The notes below the pieces were generated by a model. The model saw only the letters and a program-made list of their open reading frames with translations, did not search any database and had not been told where the DNA came from. The position numbers were made by a program, and so were the translations under genes. A DNA stretch of 64,000 nucleotides from Raffaelea ambrosiae (taxonomy: Eukaryota > Ascomycota > Sordariomycetes > Ophiostomatales > Ophiostomataceae): the NCBI GenBank assembly GCA_002778195.1, contig PCDI01000001.1:5839338-5903337 (forward strand), in the 5' to 3' direction. Of this stretch, positions 11,860 to 22,858 are shown one piece after another (the first letter of the stretch is position 1; each line of letters starts with the position of its first letter).

Positions 11860-12765
11860 CGTGACGGTTGGAGATGGGCCTCTGTGTGAGTCTCTCTGCG
11901 TGAGTCTCTCTGTGTGAGTCTCTCTGTGTGAGCCAAAAGAAGAAAGGGAAGAAAGAAAAGGTCTTCAGGGGCGACTTTGCTCCAAATTCAGGGCAACGGT
12001 GCTAATATATGTACAGCGGGATGAATGCCGGTGCGTCGTACTCGACCGTCCTTGCAGGATCTCATCTGCATCGTCTTTTCCGCATTCGTCTACGTCTGCC
12101 GCGTCTGCTTCTATTATTTGCCTGGCTGTGCTTTTGTTTTTCTTTTCTCCTCGCTCGGTCCAACACCTGTTTTCCCCAGTCATTTCCCCAGCCGTCGGCT
12201 CGTGTAGACAAGCAAATACGCTCGGCTTTTTCCTGGGGTAGTGCCACATGACAGCCCACTCCTTTGCTTCCATACCTGGGGGGAGAAGGAGGCGAAATCC
12301 CTAGCCTGGTTTTGTGCGTAGGGGGTGCCGAGCCGCGACGGGAACGTCCCACCGTTCAATCTTAATGACCCCCCCGGGGCCCCAGCAGGAACACGACTTC
12401 CAGTGGCACAACTCCGGCTTATGGGCTAATCTTGTGGGCTTATTGGGTCGCGGGGGTCTGTGCCACTTTGTTTGTTGGCCATTGTTTCCCGTGTCGTTGT
12501 CTTGGCGTCCCCAACTTCTTGGTGAATGCCATTGTTCCGCATTTGGGGAAGACGGACGAGAAAGTGGGCAGGTGGACGCATGTGGGATGAAAGTATTGAA
12601 AAAAAAGGATGAGTTGGCAGGGTGGTCTCCTCCGGTTGCGACTTCGCTGTGGACCGCAGGATGGAAGCAGCCAACGGTTTGGGGGATTTAGAGACGGCTT
12701 TTGTGCTGTTTGGCTGCCCACACACACATTCGTTAACTGTCACTTACACGTACAATCCCGTCAAC
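11860..12765. other. divergent promoter region, sugar transporter / aldehyde dehydrogenase
   Basis: About 0.9 kb between two divergent start codons. It contains the 14-bp tandem repeat, pyrimidine-rich stretches around 12100-12180 and a C/G block near 12367-12380. Open frames on both strands are short and featureless. No RNA gene was seen. Confidence 0.5.
11883..11932. repeat. 14-bp tandem repeat in the 5' leader of the sugar transporter
   Basis: Unit TGTGTGAGTCTCTC occurs about 3.6 times with a single base change in the second copy. It begins 24 bp upstream of the minus-strand start codon at 11859, so it is probably within the 5' UTR or core promoter. Copy number could vary between strains. 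Confidence 0.85.
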
Positions 12766-14364
12766 ATGGCCACCCCGGTCGATCCCTCCAAGCTTCCCTT
12801 CACCCTCGCCGACCCGTCCCTCTTCCACCTCGACAACTGTGTCAATGGCCAGTGGGTGGGTTCCGTGTCCAGCAAACGCTTCGATGTCGTCGACCCGGGC
12901 TCTGGCCAAATCTGGGCTTCCTGCCCGGACAGCGTCCCAGCCGACGTCGATGCTGCGGTCACCACGGCCGAAGCTGCCTTCCAGACCTACTCCAAATGGA
13001 CACCTCGACAGCGCGCACTGACACTCTCAAAATGGCACACTCTGATTGTCGCCGCTCGTGCCGACATTGCCAAAATCCTCGTCCACGAAACGGGCAAGCC
13101 CCTCGCCGAGGCCTACGGCGAAATCGACTACGCCACGTCGTTCACCTGGTGGTTCACCGGTGAGGCCGACCGCATACAGGGTGCCACCTTCACGTCGGCC
13201 ATCCCCGGCCGCCGCGGCATCACGATCAAGCAGCCCATCGGCACGGCCGTTGCCCTCGTGCCGTGGAACTTCCCCGTGGCGCTTGTTCTGCGCAAGGCCA
13301 GCGCCGCACTGGCAGCTGGGTGCACCATGGTGGTCAAGACATCGCCCGAGACGCCCGTAACCGCGTTCTGTCTGGCCCACCTCGCACTGCAGGCGGGCTT
13401 CCCGCCAGGTGCCCTGAATGTGCTGAGCACCAGTCTGGAAAACACCCCTGGCGTCGCGGAAGCCCTGTGTCTGCACCCGCTGGTGAAGAAGGTCACCTTT
13501 ACGGGCAGCACGCGCGTTGGCAAGATCATTGCGGGCCTGTGTGCGCGCAACCTCAAGAAGACGACGCTCGAGCTGGGCGGCAACTGCCCCTTTATCGTCT
13601 TCGACGACGCCAACCTCGACCAGGCGCTGGGCCAGCTGATGGCCCTCAAGTGGCGCCACGCAGGCCAGGCGTGCATCTCGGCAAACCGCGTGTACGTGCA
13701 GGCGGGCATCTACGACGCTTTTATGTCGGCGCTGATTAAAGAGACAGAGGCGCTCAAGATGGGGCACGGCATGGCCGAGGGCACAACGCTGGGCCCGGTG
13801 ACGACACCGCGTGGTCTCGACAAGGGCGAGGAGCTGTTCCAGGACGCCGTGGCCAAGGGTGCCAAGGTAGTGCTGGGCACCGGCAAGCGGGACGCGAGCA
13901 GTGGTGGCTACTTCATGGCGCCGACTGTGCTGTCGGGAATCAGCGATGACGTGGCCATGAACCAAGAAGAGATATTTGCCCCCGTTCTGGGCGTGATTCC
14001 CTTCCAGACCGAGGACGAAGTGCTCAAGAAGGCCAACGACACCAGCATGGGACTGGCCAGCTATGTCTTCACCAAGAACGTCGACCGACTGTGGCGCATG
14101 TTTGAGAGGCTGGAGGCGGGCATGATTGGACTGGTAAGCTTCATTTCGGGTTTCGGTGTCCGAAAGTAACCCCCTCCCCCCTCCTGCGGTGTGAGAGTTC
14201 CTTGTGCTAACGTTTCTCAATAGAATGCCGGAAATGGTTCCGCAGCAGAGGCGCCATTTGGTGGCATCAAGGAGAGCGGGTATGGCAAGGAGAGTGGCAA
14301 GGACCTGGCTGTGAACGAGTTTCTGATCACCAAGACGGGCACATTGGCTGTTGAGAATTATTAG
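12766..14364 (+). CDS. NAD(P)-dependent aldehyde dehydrogenase, succinate-semialdehyde dehydrogenase-like
   Basis: Aldehyde dehydrogenase superfamily member most like succinate-semialdehyde dehydrogenase, the last step of GABA use, producing succinate. Two exons, 12766-14133 and 14224-14364, give 502 residues. Visible features are PWNFP, the cofactor loop FTGSTRVGK, the general-base glutamate in LELGGN (Glu269), the catalytic cysteine in GQACISANRVYV (Cys303) and the C-terminal APFGGIKESGYGKE. VVKTSPETP stands in for the usual KPSE/KPAE-type cofactor loop. ATG 12766 is chosen because GC-rich coding codons begin there, and the frame upstream of it starts without a conserved sequence. The 90-nt intron restores the conserved NAGNGSAAEAPFGG segment. 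A related short-chain aldehyde as substrate is possible. Confidence 0.92.
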
Positions 14365-14689
14365 GATGGCAGAGGGTTTGTCGGGGGGGTTGCAGTCTTG
14401 TAGAGACTCAAGTTGCGGCAGTAAATGTGAAAAAGTTACAGAGGAAATTCAGGGAGGGACGTGCTGTAGGTACAGCCAGCTGGTGCGACACGTGATCTCC
14501 TGCTCCCGCAACGCGCCCAGACGCGCGACGCGCCAGATTTTAAAGTGGTTTCTGGAAGCTGGGGCTAGCGGCCAAAAGTCTAGACAATTCGGACATTCAG
14601 CGATTCAAGCAGGCCTGCGATCAAGATACCCCTAGGAACGGAACCGTTCGCCTGTCTTTCTTTTGCTATTTTCCAGTCAGGTCTACACC
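14365..14689. other. short spacer, ALDH to RFC3
   Basis: 325 bp between two same-strand genes, holding the 3' UTR of the dehydrogenase and the promoter of the RFC subunit. ACGCGCCCAGACGCGCGACGC around 14511-14532 contains ACGCG cores, which resemble the MluI cell-cycle box (ACGCGT) found upstream of DNA replication genes, though no perfect ACGCGT is present. Nothing else is recognisable. Confidence 0.45.
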
Positions 14690-16046
14690 ATGTCAGACAG
14701 CGAAGACGCCATGGACGTGGATCCTCCGCGGCACGAGATCAAGTTCTCGGCGGAGAGCAGCAAAGGCAAACGCAGCACAGCAGCCAATCTGCCCGTCGAG
14801 GCCGAAGACTCATTGCCATGGTCAGTGACGACGGCCGCGACACGGCTGCGGCTGACATAGCCGGCCGCTTTGATGGCACTGCTAACACAGCTTCTTCGCT
14901 TGTCCAGGGTCGAAAAGTACCGCCCCGTATCCCTCTCCGACGTCTCGGGCCACCAGGACATCCTGGCCACCATCAACAAGTTTGTCGACACCAACCGACT
15001 GCCGCATCTTCTCCTGTACGGGCCACCAGGCACGGGCAAGACCTCGACCATCCTGGCCCTGGCCCGCCGCATCTACGGAACCGACAACATGCGCCAGATG
15101 GTGCTCGAGCTGAACGCCTCCGACGACCGCGGCATCGATGTCGTCCGAGAACAGATCAAGACCTTTGCCTCGACAAAACAGATTTTTGCGGCGCCCATGA
15201 CGTCTGGCAGCGGTGGCGGCTCATCCCAGAGTCGCGGGGTGAACAGCCTCGCCCACTACAAGCTCATCATCCTCGACGAGGCAGACGCCATGACCAACAC
15301 GGCGCAGATGGCCCTCCGCCGCATCATGGAGAAGTACACGGCCAACACGCGCTTCTGCATCATTGCCAACTACGCCCACAAGCTGTCGCCTGCGCTGCTG
15401 TCGCGGTGCACGCGTTTCCGCTTCAGCCCACTCAAGGAGGTCGACATCCGCGTGCTCGTCGACAAGGTCATTGCCGAGGAGGAGGTGCAGATCATGCCCG
15501 GGGCGGCCGACGCGCTGGTGACGCTGAGCCGGGGCGACATGCGGCGAGCACTCAACGTCTTGCAAGCGTGCCACGCATCCAGTAGGTTGACAACAGTCGG
15601 GTTGGGTGGTGGCGTTCTGGGGTAGATTTTGTGTTTTGTCCTTCCTTACTGATTGCCCAGGCACGCCTCTCCGAGAGAAAGACACCCCCAAGAACGCGCC
15701 CGTCGACCGCGAAACCATCACGACCGAGACCATCTACAACTGCATCGCCGCACCACCGCCCGACGCCATCCGCGACATTCTGCACACGCTCCTCAACACT
15801 AGCGACGTCACGTCGTGTCTCAACACCGTCAACGCCCTCAAGGTGTCGCGCGGGCTGGCCCTGGCCGACATTATCACGGCGCTATCCGAGGAGATTGTCA
15901 AGGTCGAGGTCAGCCCCAAGGTGATGATCACCTGGCTGACAGGATTGGCCGACATTGAGCACCGCGTGGCTGGCGGTGCGGGCGAGATGGTGCAGACGGG
16001 GGCATTGGTGGGCGTGATCCGGAGCGGGTGTGAGCTGATGGCATAG
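14690..16046 (+). CDS. RFC3: replication factor C subunit 3 (clamp-loader ATPase)
   Basis: Small subunit of the clamp loader, which opens and loads PCNA at primer-template junctions and serves the related checkpoint and cohesion loaders. Three exons, 14690-14820, 14908-15581 and 15661-16046, give 396 residues. The RFC box VEKYRP starts at about residue 45, the Walker A motif GPPGTGKT is at 82-89, the Walker B motif ILDEAD follows, and the arginine-finger SRC motif is in LLSRCTRFRF. ELNASDDRGIDVVR and IIANYAHKLSPALLS match the Rfc3/human RFC5 subgroup. It carries an acidic N-terminal extension of about 40 residues and a Gly/Ser-rich insert (GSGGGSSQSRG) before the Walker B strand, both longer than in yeast. 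Confidence 0.96.
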
Positions 16047-16839
16047 GACTGGTGAGGCTATGCCGCAGTGCGGGCAGATGGGATGGATCCGGCGAAGCCT
16101 CTGCGATATGGGGAAGGACATCTATATTAGGGGGCAACTGCGGTTGGGGGGGAGACTGTCTGCTTGGTAGCCATTTCTGCTGAAGCATATCTGTGGGAGA
16201 ATTTCTGCGTGGGAGAGCATCCTTGGCCGCATCCATGGGGAGGGAGCACTTCCAGAGATCCACGAACGAATGTACAAATAAAATAAAAGGACTTGATGAC
16301 TCGAAAGCATTGCTATGGACGCCTGCGATTCCACACCCATAGTCTCTGGCACACTATGATGTGCAGGGCCACACACGTCCCGATCAGATCTGACACAGCT
16401 AAAGTTCCCGCTCAGACACTTTCTCGGGAACAGAGCTTGGCTGCCGCAGTCTATCCGCGACAGCCATCTGCCGGTCCTGCGGTTTCTGACCAAAGTTTTC
16501 TTTGCTCCTGCTTATCTTCTGAATCTAAGGCCGCGGAGGCCGAGGCCGAGGCCATTGCTAAAACAGTTCCTGCTTCCTTCCCAAGCGAATCTCCCAGCCC
16601 GAACGAAACCCCAGCTTTTTGTAAAAGTTTCAAAAAGAAAAAAAAAAAATTGTGGTATCATCATACATGTCTCGTCAAGAGAAACAAATAATAGAAAGAA
16701 TATGAGAAGAGGGGGAAAAAAGAGCAAAAAAAGAAAAAAGAAACAAGAAAAGGATAGGAAAATAGCTAAACAACGGTCAAAGACGTAAATGAGCAAAACA
16801 AGAAACAATAGCAAAGATCAACAGCGCATTCGCTGTATT
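16047..16839. other. convergent spacer, RFC3 / membrane protein
   Basis: About 0.8 kb between two converging genes. An A-rich, purine-rich tract runs from about 16630 to 16790. No coding frame with motifs and no RNA gene were seen; the region probably holds two 3' UTRs. Confidence 0.5.
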
Positions 16840-18168
16840 TTACCCACGGGAGTACCTGTCTGCCGGCAACTCAGACAAGATTGGCCCGCTCAGCTCTGCT
16901 GGGTCGCGTATCGGGTCGCGTGTCACACTGGCTACCGCTGTGCTACTGGACGTGCTCCGGCTCAGCGTTCTCTGCCGTGTTGTCCATGCCCCCGCTGGTG
17001 GACCCATTGCAGGACCCATAGGCAGCCCAGCCTGTTGTGGTGGTGTCGTCTGCTGCTGCCGCAGTGCACTCTGCACGTCTGCAAAGGTGTTGAGGCGTGG
17101 GTTGCTCGGCACCATGGCCGACTTTGGTGGCTGCATCTGTTGCAACGCAATCGACGATGCACTGCTGAGTGTTGGGTCGTATGTCGATGGCGATGCCCCA
17201 AAAACATAGTCCTCCTTGGCCAGTGCCGATGTCTGCAACCGCAGCGATCCCCCCCGAGACCTTGTCAAGGGCATCGTGTCGCTGTCAAAAGTGCTTCTGT
17301 TGTCGAACCCTCCACCCGCAGTTGCCGCTCTTCGAACCTTCAATAGCTGGTCCACCTGTTTGCGCAGGTAGTGTGCGCGGTTGACCATAAAGCCCAAGGC
17401 GACCAGCGAAGCCAGCAGTAGAGAGCTGAGGACACCGGCCACGATGACAGTAAGAAGCCGCTGACGACGGTTGTTGCCGCCGCCGCCGCCACCTCCACGG
17501 CCGTTTCGACCGTTTTTGTCGTCGTCGTCATCGTCATTATTGTTATTATTGTTGTTGTTTCCGTTGCCTCTTGTCCCGTTGTTCCCATTGTCATCGTTGG
17601 CGGCGCCCACGATTCCAGTGCTGGCACCGTTGATGGTAAACTGCCTCATCACCATGCCCATGCCACGACCCACGGTGAAGTTGCGGGAACAGCACTCGGA
17701 CTGATCGCAGGACTGGCCTGGGCTCTCTGAGCAACAGCACCATGAATTAGTGCCACAATAGAGCATTGCATATGACGTTTGCAATGGCGCTAAGAAAGTC
17801 AGTATGCTGAATACTGGTTTGCCCCGGACTGCTTCAGACCACTTACTTGTCACAAATGGACTCGTGGAACCGCAATATTGCGGACAAGAGGGGTCCATGC
17901 CCGTTGGGTCTGTACACCCCTCGGCTCGGAAGGTGATGTTGTCGCTTCTTTGTGTCGAATAGCAAAGTCCCGTCGAGAGACATGCCTCCTGTTTGGTTCC
18001 ATCGCAACACGAGGAATGGGAATTTCCCTGGCCGGTTGCTGAGCTGTTGCAGGCTGTTGCTGCACTCTTTTGTCCGCTCACGTCGTAGCACTGAGCATCG
18101 CACGCGCCAATTCTCGCCAGATAGCTCGTCAGTACTAGGTAGAGAGGATGGGCTCGGCTCAGATGCAT
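16840..18168 (-). CDS. Cys-rich single-pass membrane protein (putative surface protein)
   Basis: Function unknown. Two exons, 18168-17847 and 17789-16840, give 423 residues. The 57-nt intron (GTAAGT...TTAG) has no stop in frame, so retention would add 19 residues. The protein has a signal peptide (about residues 1-25) and a Cys-rich ectodomain with CCDGTKQEAC, DPSCPQYCG, NSWCCC and SECCSRNF. A low-complexity linker of consecutive Asn, then Asp, then Gly follows, then one membrane helix (LLTVIVAGVLSSLLLASLVA). The roughly 180-residue cytoplasmic tail is rich in Ser, Pro and Gln. This resembles a widespread group of fungal Cys-rich transmembrane proteins of unknown role; a wall-sensor function is only a guess. 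It converges on RFC3. Confidence 0.82.
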   Translation of the reverse strand: MHLSRAHPLYLVLTSYLARIGACDAQCYDVSGQKSAATACNSSATGQGNSHSSCCDGTKQEACLSTGLCYSTQRSDNITFRAEGCTDPTGMDPSCPQYCGSTSPFVTSKWSEAVRGKPVFSILTFLAPLQTSYAMLYCGTNSWCCCSESPGQSCDQSECCSRNFTVGRGMGMVMRQFTINGASTGIVGAANDDNGNNGTRGNGNNNNNNNNDDDDDDKNGRNGRGGGGGGGNNRRQRLLTVIVAGVLSSLLLASLVALGFMVNRAHYLRKQVDQLLKVRRAATAGGGFDNRSTFDSDTMPLTRSRGGSLRLQTSALAKEDYVFGASPSTYDPTLSSASSIALQQMQPPKSAMVPSNPRLNTFADVQSALRQQQTTPPQQAGLPMGPAMGPPAGAWTTRQRTLSRSTSSSTAVASVTRDPIRDPAELSGPILSELPADRYSRG

Positions 18169-21100
18169 CCTGAGCAGTAGGGCCTAGTTTTCAGGTGTCC
18201 TCGATTTGTTGAAAATGTTCTCTTGATTGCTCCAGAGACAAATCATACGTGTTGTAGTGGCTCTCGATCGAGCTATGGGAGAGGAATGGACCATTGATGT
18301 AATGCGTCCCTGGAACTGTCAAATGGACGATGCGGCAGGCTGAATATGAGGGAGGAAAAAAGAGTGAGAGATGCAAAATATTGGGACAGGTCGAAAGATT
18401 AAACCCAAAGCGACGTGCCCCCCCTATGACTGCAGAAAGGTCCTACCTATGCCATGCCGGCACGTCCTCTCGCACAACCGGGAGGATTATCTGATGGGCG
18501 TCCTGATTTTCCCTGATTTTCTGTTCCGAAGCATAAGGGCTGTCAAGAAAAAAATGGGAACCAAAAAGAGAAACAGGGGTCGCAAAGATCGGTGCTGGAG
18601 CACACGGCCCTCATTTGCATCAGCACAGGGGCGGCAGGATTTCCTGGAATTCGGACACGCATGAAGGAGGGTCAATTTAGCCAAGCTGATCGTAGAGAGG
18701 ATAGATGGGGAGTGGTTGCAGGTGAGATGGGCACTTTCAGGTAAGCATAATTCTGACAGGTACACAGATGCACGAACGCAGACACCCACATCTGCACTGG
18801 CACACACACCCCATGCGGGAGCCCATCCACCCACAGATAAGTCTACGGCCATACGCACAGGAATGTATGCAAGTATAATTTACAAGCTTACCTTGATTTA
18901 CCGACAGTCGTTCAGCGGCATGAACTAAGAGCACAGCCAGCACTGTTTCTTGCTGCAGGATGACCGGACTTGTTCAGACATTTCACAATAAGAGCATGAT
19001 AACACAAATGACTTCTTACGCAGCCTCACCAAGCCTTGGTGAGTCGAGAAGACGAATCACTTTGATGAAATCAGGTACGGCAGTTGAAGACCGATTTTTT
19101 TCAGGATAAGAATGATCTCCAAAAGACTTTTTTTTTTTTACTGCATGATAGAAAACCGAGTCACCTTGAATATGATCAGCAAATGTTGGTTGAAAACTGT
19201 CCGAAATGAGCTGTAACGTGTATTCGTTCTGTATTCCATCCTTCTTTGAATCCTTTTTGCATGTCCCTGCGCGAGTGGAGCCTCTGCCCAAAGGAATTGC
19301 GGCTGCAACGCCTTGGATGCTCACTGTTAGACTTGGGACCCATTCCAAGAGCCTGGGACTTCTGGACTGTCTGCCAAGCATTTGCCCCAGACAACCAAGC
19401 ACCGAGGGGAGAATTTAAGGGTGTCGGGGCCCAAAACCGTAACACAGGCGGAGCAGCTTGGCGGTTTCTGGACTCTCCTGAACCCAAACCTCAACGAGAT
19501 ACTATGGGTACTTAGGTTCACTGCTAAACTATGCGTGTTCGTAGGTATCTTTGAACGCCATATGACGGCGTATTGCCGGTCCGGCAAGACACTACGTCTT
19601 TGCGCGTATTGCATGTTTGAGAGTACGAGATCTTTCTAGCCGTCCAGTAACCATCCTATTAAGTAAGGAAAACCAGGCAGCGTGATAGCAGAGTAAAATT
19701 TTAACAACGGCCATGTGATTTCAATACAGCAAACTTTCATACCTCCATAGACGGGCTGAGATGGGTAGCCTTGATCGTTATAATCAAATAAAAGGCCTGC
19801 ACGTGTTCCGGCATCTGGTGCTCACACATCCATATTGGGATGCACACCTCAACGCGTCGTTTTTGAGGGTACTCTCGCCTAGACATGAATGAGTACGAGA
19901 TCCGATGGACGAGACCCGATAGACGAGACCCGATGAACGGAGAGTAAAGAAATACGACGACTGCAGTGAACAGGAGCTGATCGCGAGCTAGATTCTCTCC
20001 GCAATTGGCGCAGGGTCGAAAGACTTCCTCGACCTTCTAGGGACTAACTAGTTAGTCTGTATCTTTTCTGCTTCTGTCTTGGAGAACTGGCGCGATATTT
20101 GCATGGGCTGCTCTACCCCTGTAGAGCAAACAGACTCCGCACAGACGACTAGACTTTGTTAAAGACCATGCGTGCGCAGGGCAGTGGCCGAGAACAACCG
20201 AACCCTGGGAAAGCTCGATGAAGTCTTTGTTGTTTTCCTGGCCTAGGCAGGATTGACATTTCTTTTCGCGTTCTTTGTAGCTTTGATGCGCCTGTTAGTT
20301 CCTGCACCTTGCTTGAAACGGTGCCGACTATACCCTATTTTGGGGTTTTGTCGTCGTTTTTCTCCAACCATTAACTACATGTAGAATGTAGCCCTCGACA
20401 AACAGCATCATCACACAATATTCCCTGGACACTGGAACCGGCGGACGGGCCCGGTGTGGTGCTTACCATCCGGGGGGCTGTAAGCCGAGGCTAGTGGGTC
20501 CCGATAAGCCAATTGGAGAAGCGAGATAAGACCACGTGCGGAACATGCCTCGCCAGACACCTGCATAAAGCGCAATAATAACCAAATGCCACCACTTGTG
20601 TGGTTCACCGAAGCTTGTTCTGACTTGGCTTTTCTTGTCCTTTTTGCTTACTTTCCAAGACTACTAGCTCCTTCTCCGTTTGCTAGCAAGAGTTTTCTTT
20701 CTTTTCCCGCCCGCCCAAGTAACGTCTGCCCACAGCCCAGGCATGAAAATTCTGCTTTGCCTCGGAACCCAGGACCAGTCTCTGGTATGGCGTAGAGATA
20801 TCTGCGATGTAGCTAGTTATTATTTTTCGACGAGACAAATAAAAATTCAACCCCCAAATCAAACCCCGCTTGCCTTAATCAACATTGCTCCAACACGTGG
20901 GTCTAGAACAGCTGCAATGGACGATCTTCTGGGGCTGCCATTGGGTAGAGCTTGAAGTGGAGCTGGTTTGCGCAATATGTGCCTATAGTTACCCCCAACA
21001 AAGGAAGACAAACCTGCATTCGGTCTGTCCGTGGTTGCGATCGGCATACGCTGCAGGTCTGTGGTAGAAAAGAGAGATAAATAAGCTCGGAGGGAGCTAG

Positions 21101-21268
21101 AGAAGCTCGCCCAAGGTTTCTGGCATCCCTTGCTTGTTTTTTTCTCTTGCTGTCGACTGTAGATCGGCAAGAGATACATCCCTTCGTGAAGCTGTTGTCT
21201 CCAGTCAGTTTGTCGTCTGTGGGTATAATCGTCTATAGGCGTTCGTTTATAGCTTCTCATTCGTTGCG
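18169..21268. other. 3.1-kb spacer without a recognisable gene
   Basis: No frame longer than about 140 codons is found, and none of them shows family motifs, splice-compatible extension or the C-ending codon bias of the neighbouring genes. The middle part (about 19.6-20.4 kb) is AT-richer and holds a small 14-bp tandem repeat. The last few hundred bases must contain the promoter of the acid phosphatase. I saw no transposase or reverse transcriptase remnant. Confidence 0.5.
19893..19936. repeat. 14-bp imperfect tandem repeat
   Basis: GACGAGACCCGAT occurs at 19908-19920 and 19922-19934, with a diverged copy (GTACGAGATCCGAT) immediately before. It lies in non-coding DNA far from any gene start. 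Function is unknown. Confidence 0.75.
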
Positions 21269-22858
21269 ATGAAGACCGAGACTGCCGCCATTCTGGCCGC
21301 CCTGGCGGCGCCGGCTCTTGCCAGCAACCTGGCCACCGACCTCAATGTGATCAGCAAGTACTGGGGCCAGCTGTCGCCGTACTCGGAGAACGACGAGGAC
21401 TACTTTGGCGTCAACGACGTCGGCATCCCCGCCGGCTGCGGCCTGGAGCAGGCCCATCTGCTGCAGCGCCACGCCCAGCGCTACGGCACGAGCGAGTACG
21501 ACGATGCCCCCAACGACCAGACCTTTGCCGGGCGCGTGGCCAGCTGGACCAAGGCGAACCCCAAGAAGACGTTTACGGGTCCGCTGGCCTTCCTCAACAC
21601 CTACGAGTACAAGCTCGGCACCGGCGTGCTGACGGGCATCGGCGCCACCACCGAGTTCGCCGCTGGCGTCAACTTTTGGAACCACTACGGCCGGCTGCTG
21701 TTCGACGCCGTCCAGGGCCAGCTCGCGTACAACAGCAGCTTCACCAACGGCACGGCGCGGCCCAAGCCGGTGCTGCGGACGACCAGCCAGAGCCGCATGT
21801 GGAACACGCAGATCAACTGGGCGCTGGGCTTCTTCGGCCCCAGCTACCAGGCCACGCCCGACCCGACGCTGGCCAGCTGGACGGATTCATTTGACGTCGT
21901 GGTCATGACCGAGGGCGACACCTCCAACAACACGCTGGCGGCGTACCAGAGCTGCGCCCAGGACAACACCGAGCCGATTGTCGACCTGGGCGACCAGGAC
22001 CTGTGGAGCTACCTGTCGGTCTACCTCAAGGACGCCACCAAGCGGCTCAACAAGTACGCACCGGCGGGCTTCCAGCTGACCACCAACGACACCTACGCCA
22101 TGCAGAGCATCTGCGCCTACGAGATTGCCTCGATTGGCGAGTCCAACTTTTGCCGGCTGTTCACGATCGACGAGTGGGCCGGCTTCGAGAACACGCTCGA
22201 CATCGAGTACTACTACGACTACGCCTACGGCAACCCGACGGGCCGCGCCCAGGGCATCGGCTACCTGCAGGAGCTGACGGCGCGCCTGACCAACCAGCTG
22301 ATCCCCGTCAGCTACTCTAGCGTCAACTCGACCTTCACCAACAACACCGCCGACTTCCCGCTCGGCAGCCCCTTCTATGCCGACTTCACGCACGACGACA
22401 TCATCATCTCGGTGCTCGTCGCCATGTCCCTCGACTACCTGCGCGACGCGCCCTCGCTCACCCAGTGGCCGCCCAACCCCAACCGCGCGTTCGTTCTGTC
22501 GCACCTCACCCCCTTTGCCGCCCGCCTCGTCACCGAGGTCTATGGCTGCGCCGCGGCCGACCCGACCGCCGAGACCGACCACGTCACCATCAGCTCGGTC
22601 CATGAAAACGGCTACGACTCGGCCAATGCTACCCACAAATTTCTGCGCATGCGCCTCAACAACGGCATCTTGCCCCTGCACACGATTCGCGGCGGTGGCT
22701 GTGCCGGTCGCACCGACGGCCTCTGCGCGCTGGACAGCTGGCTGGAGGCGACCAAAAACGCGTCGGCGCTGGCCAACTATGCGTATGCCTGCACGGGCAA
22801 CTACACGCTGAAAAACCCTCTGAGCGGTGCCGATCTGGACGGCACGATCTTTGAGTAA
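21269..22858 (+). CDS. secreted histidine acid phosphatase (PHO5/phytase superfamily)
   Basis: Branch 2 histidine phosphatase that releases phosphate from extracellular esters. Intronless, 529 residues, with a signal peptide at about 1-18 (AAILAALAAPALA). The catalytic motif region reads LLQRHAQRYGT (Arg67, His68, Arg71), and the proton donor is in DFTHDD (His375, Asp376). Many NxS/T sites and paired cysteines fit a secreted glycoprotein. QSICAYE, ENTLDIEYYYDYAYGNP, SHLTPF and RLNNGILPL are hallmarks of filamentous-fungal acid phosphatases. The canonical RHGxRxP is altered to RHAQRYG: His and both Arg are kept, and Pro is replaced by Gly. ATG 21269 is chosen because the signal peptide begins directly there. 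Phosphate repression is likely from the family but not visible in the promoter. Confidence 0.94.
   Translation: MKTETAAILAALAAPALASNLATDLNVISKYWGQLSPYSENDEDYFGVNDVGIPAGCGLEQAHLLQRHAQRYGTSEYDDAPNDQTFAGRVASWTKANPKKTFTGPLAFLNTYEYKLGTGVLTGIGATTEFAAGVNFWNHYGRLLFDAVQGQLAYNSSFTNGTARPKPVLRTTSQSRMWNTQINWALGFFGPSYQATPDPTLASWTDSFDVVVMTEGDTSNNTLAAYQSCAQDNTEPIVDLGDQDLWSYLSVYLKDATKRLNKYAPAGFQLTTNDTYAMQSICAYEIASIGESNFCRLFTIDEWAGFENTLDIEYYYDYAYGNPTGRAQGIGYLQELTARLTNQLIPVSYSSVNSTFTNNTADFPLGSPFYADFTHDDIIISVLVAMSLDYLRDAPSLTQWPPNPNRAFVLSHLTPFAARLVTEVYGCAAADPTAETDHVTISSVHENGYDSANATHKFLRMRLNNGILPLHTIRGGGCAGRTDGLCALDSWLEATKNASALANYAYACTGNYTLKNPLSGADLDGTIFE

Noticed and set aside
13027..14220. 397-codon minus-strand frame opposite the aldehyde dehydrogenase
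   Set aside because: Shadow of the third-position GC bias; no domain motifs, and it spans the intron of the real gene.
18169..21268. Possible degenerate transposon in the 3.1-kb AT-richer spacer
   Set aside because: I found no transposase or reverse-transcriptase motif and no terminal repeats or target duplications by eye; a repeat-library search would be needed to revive the idea.
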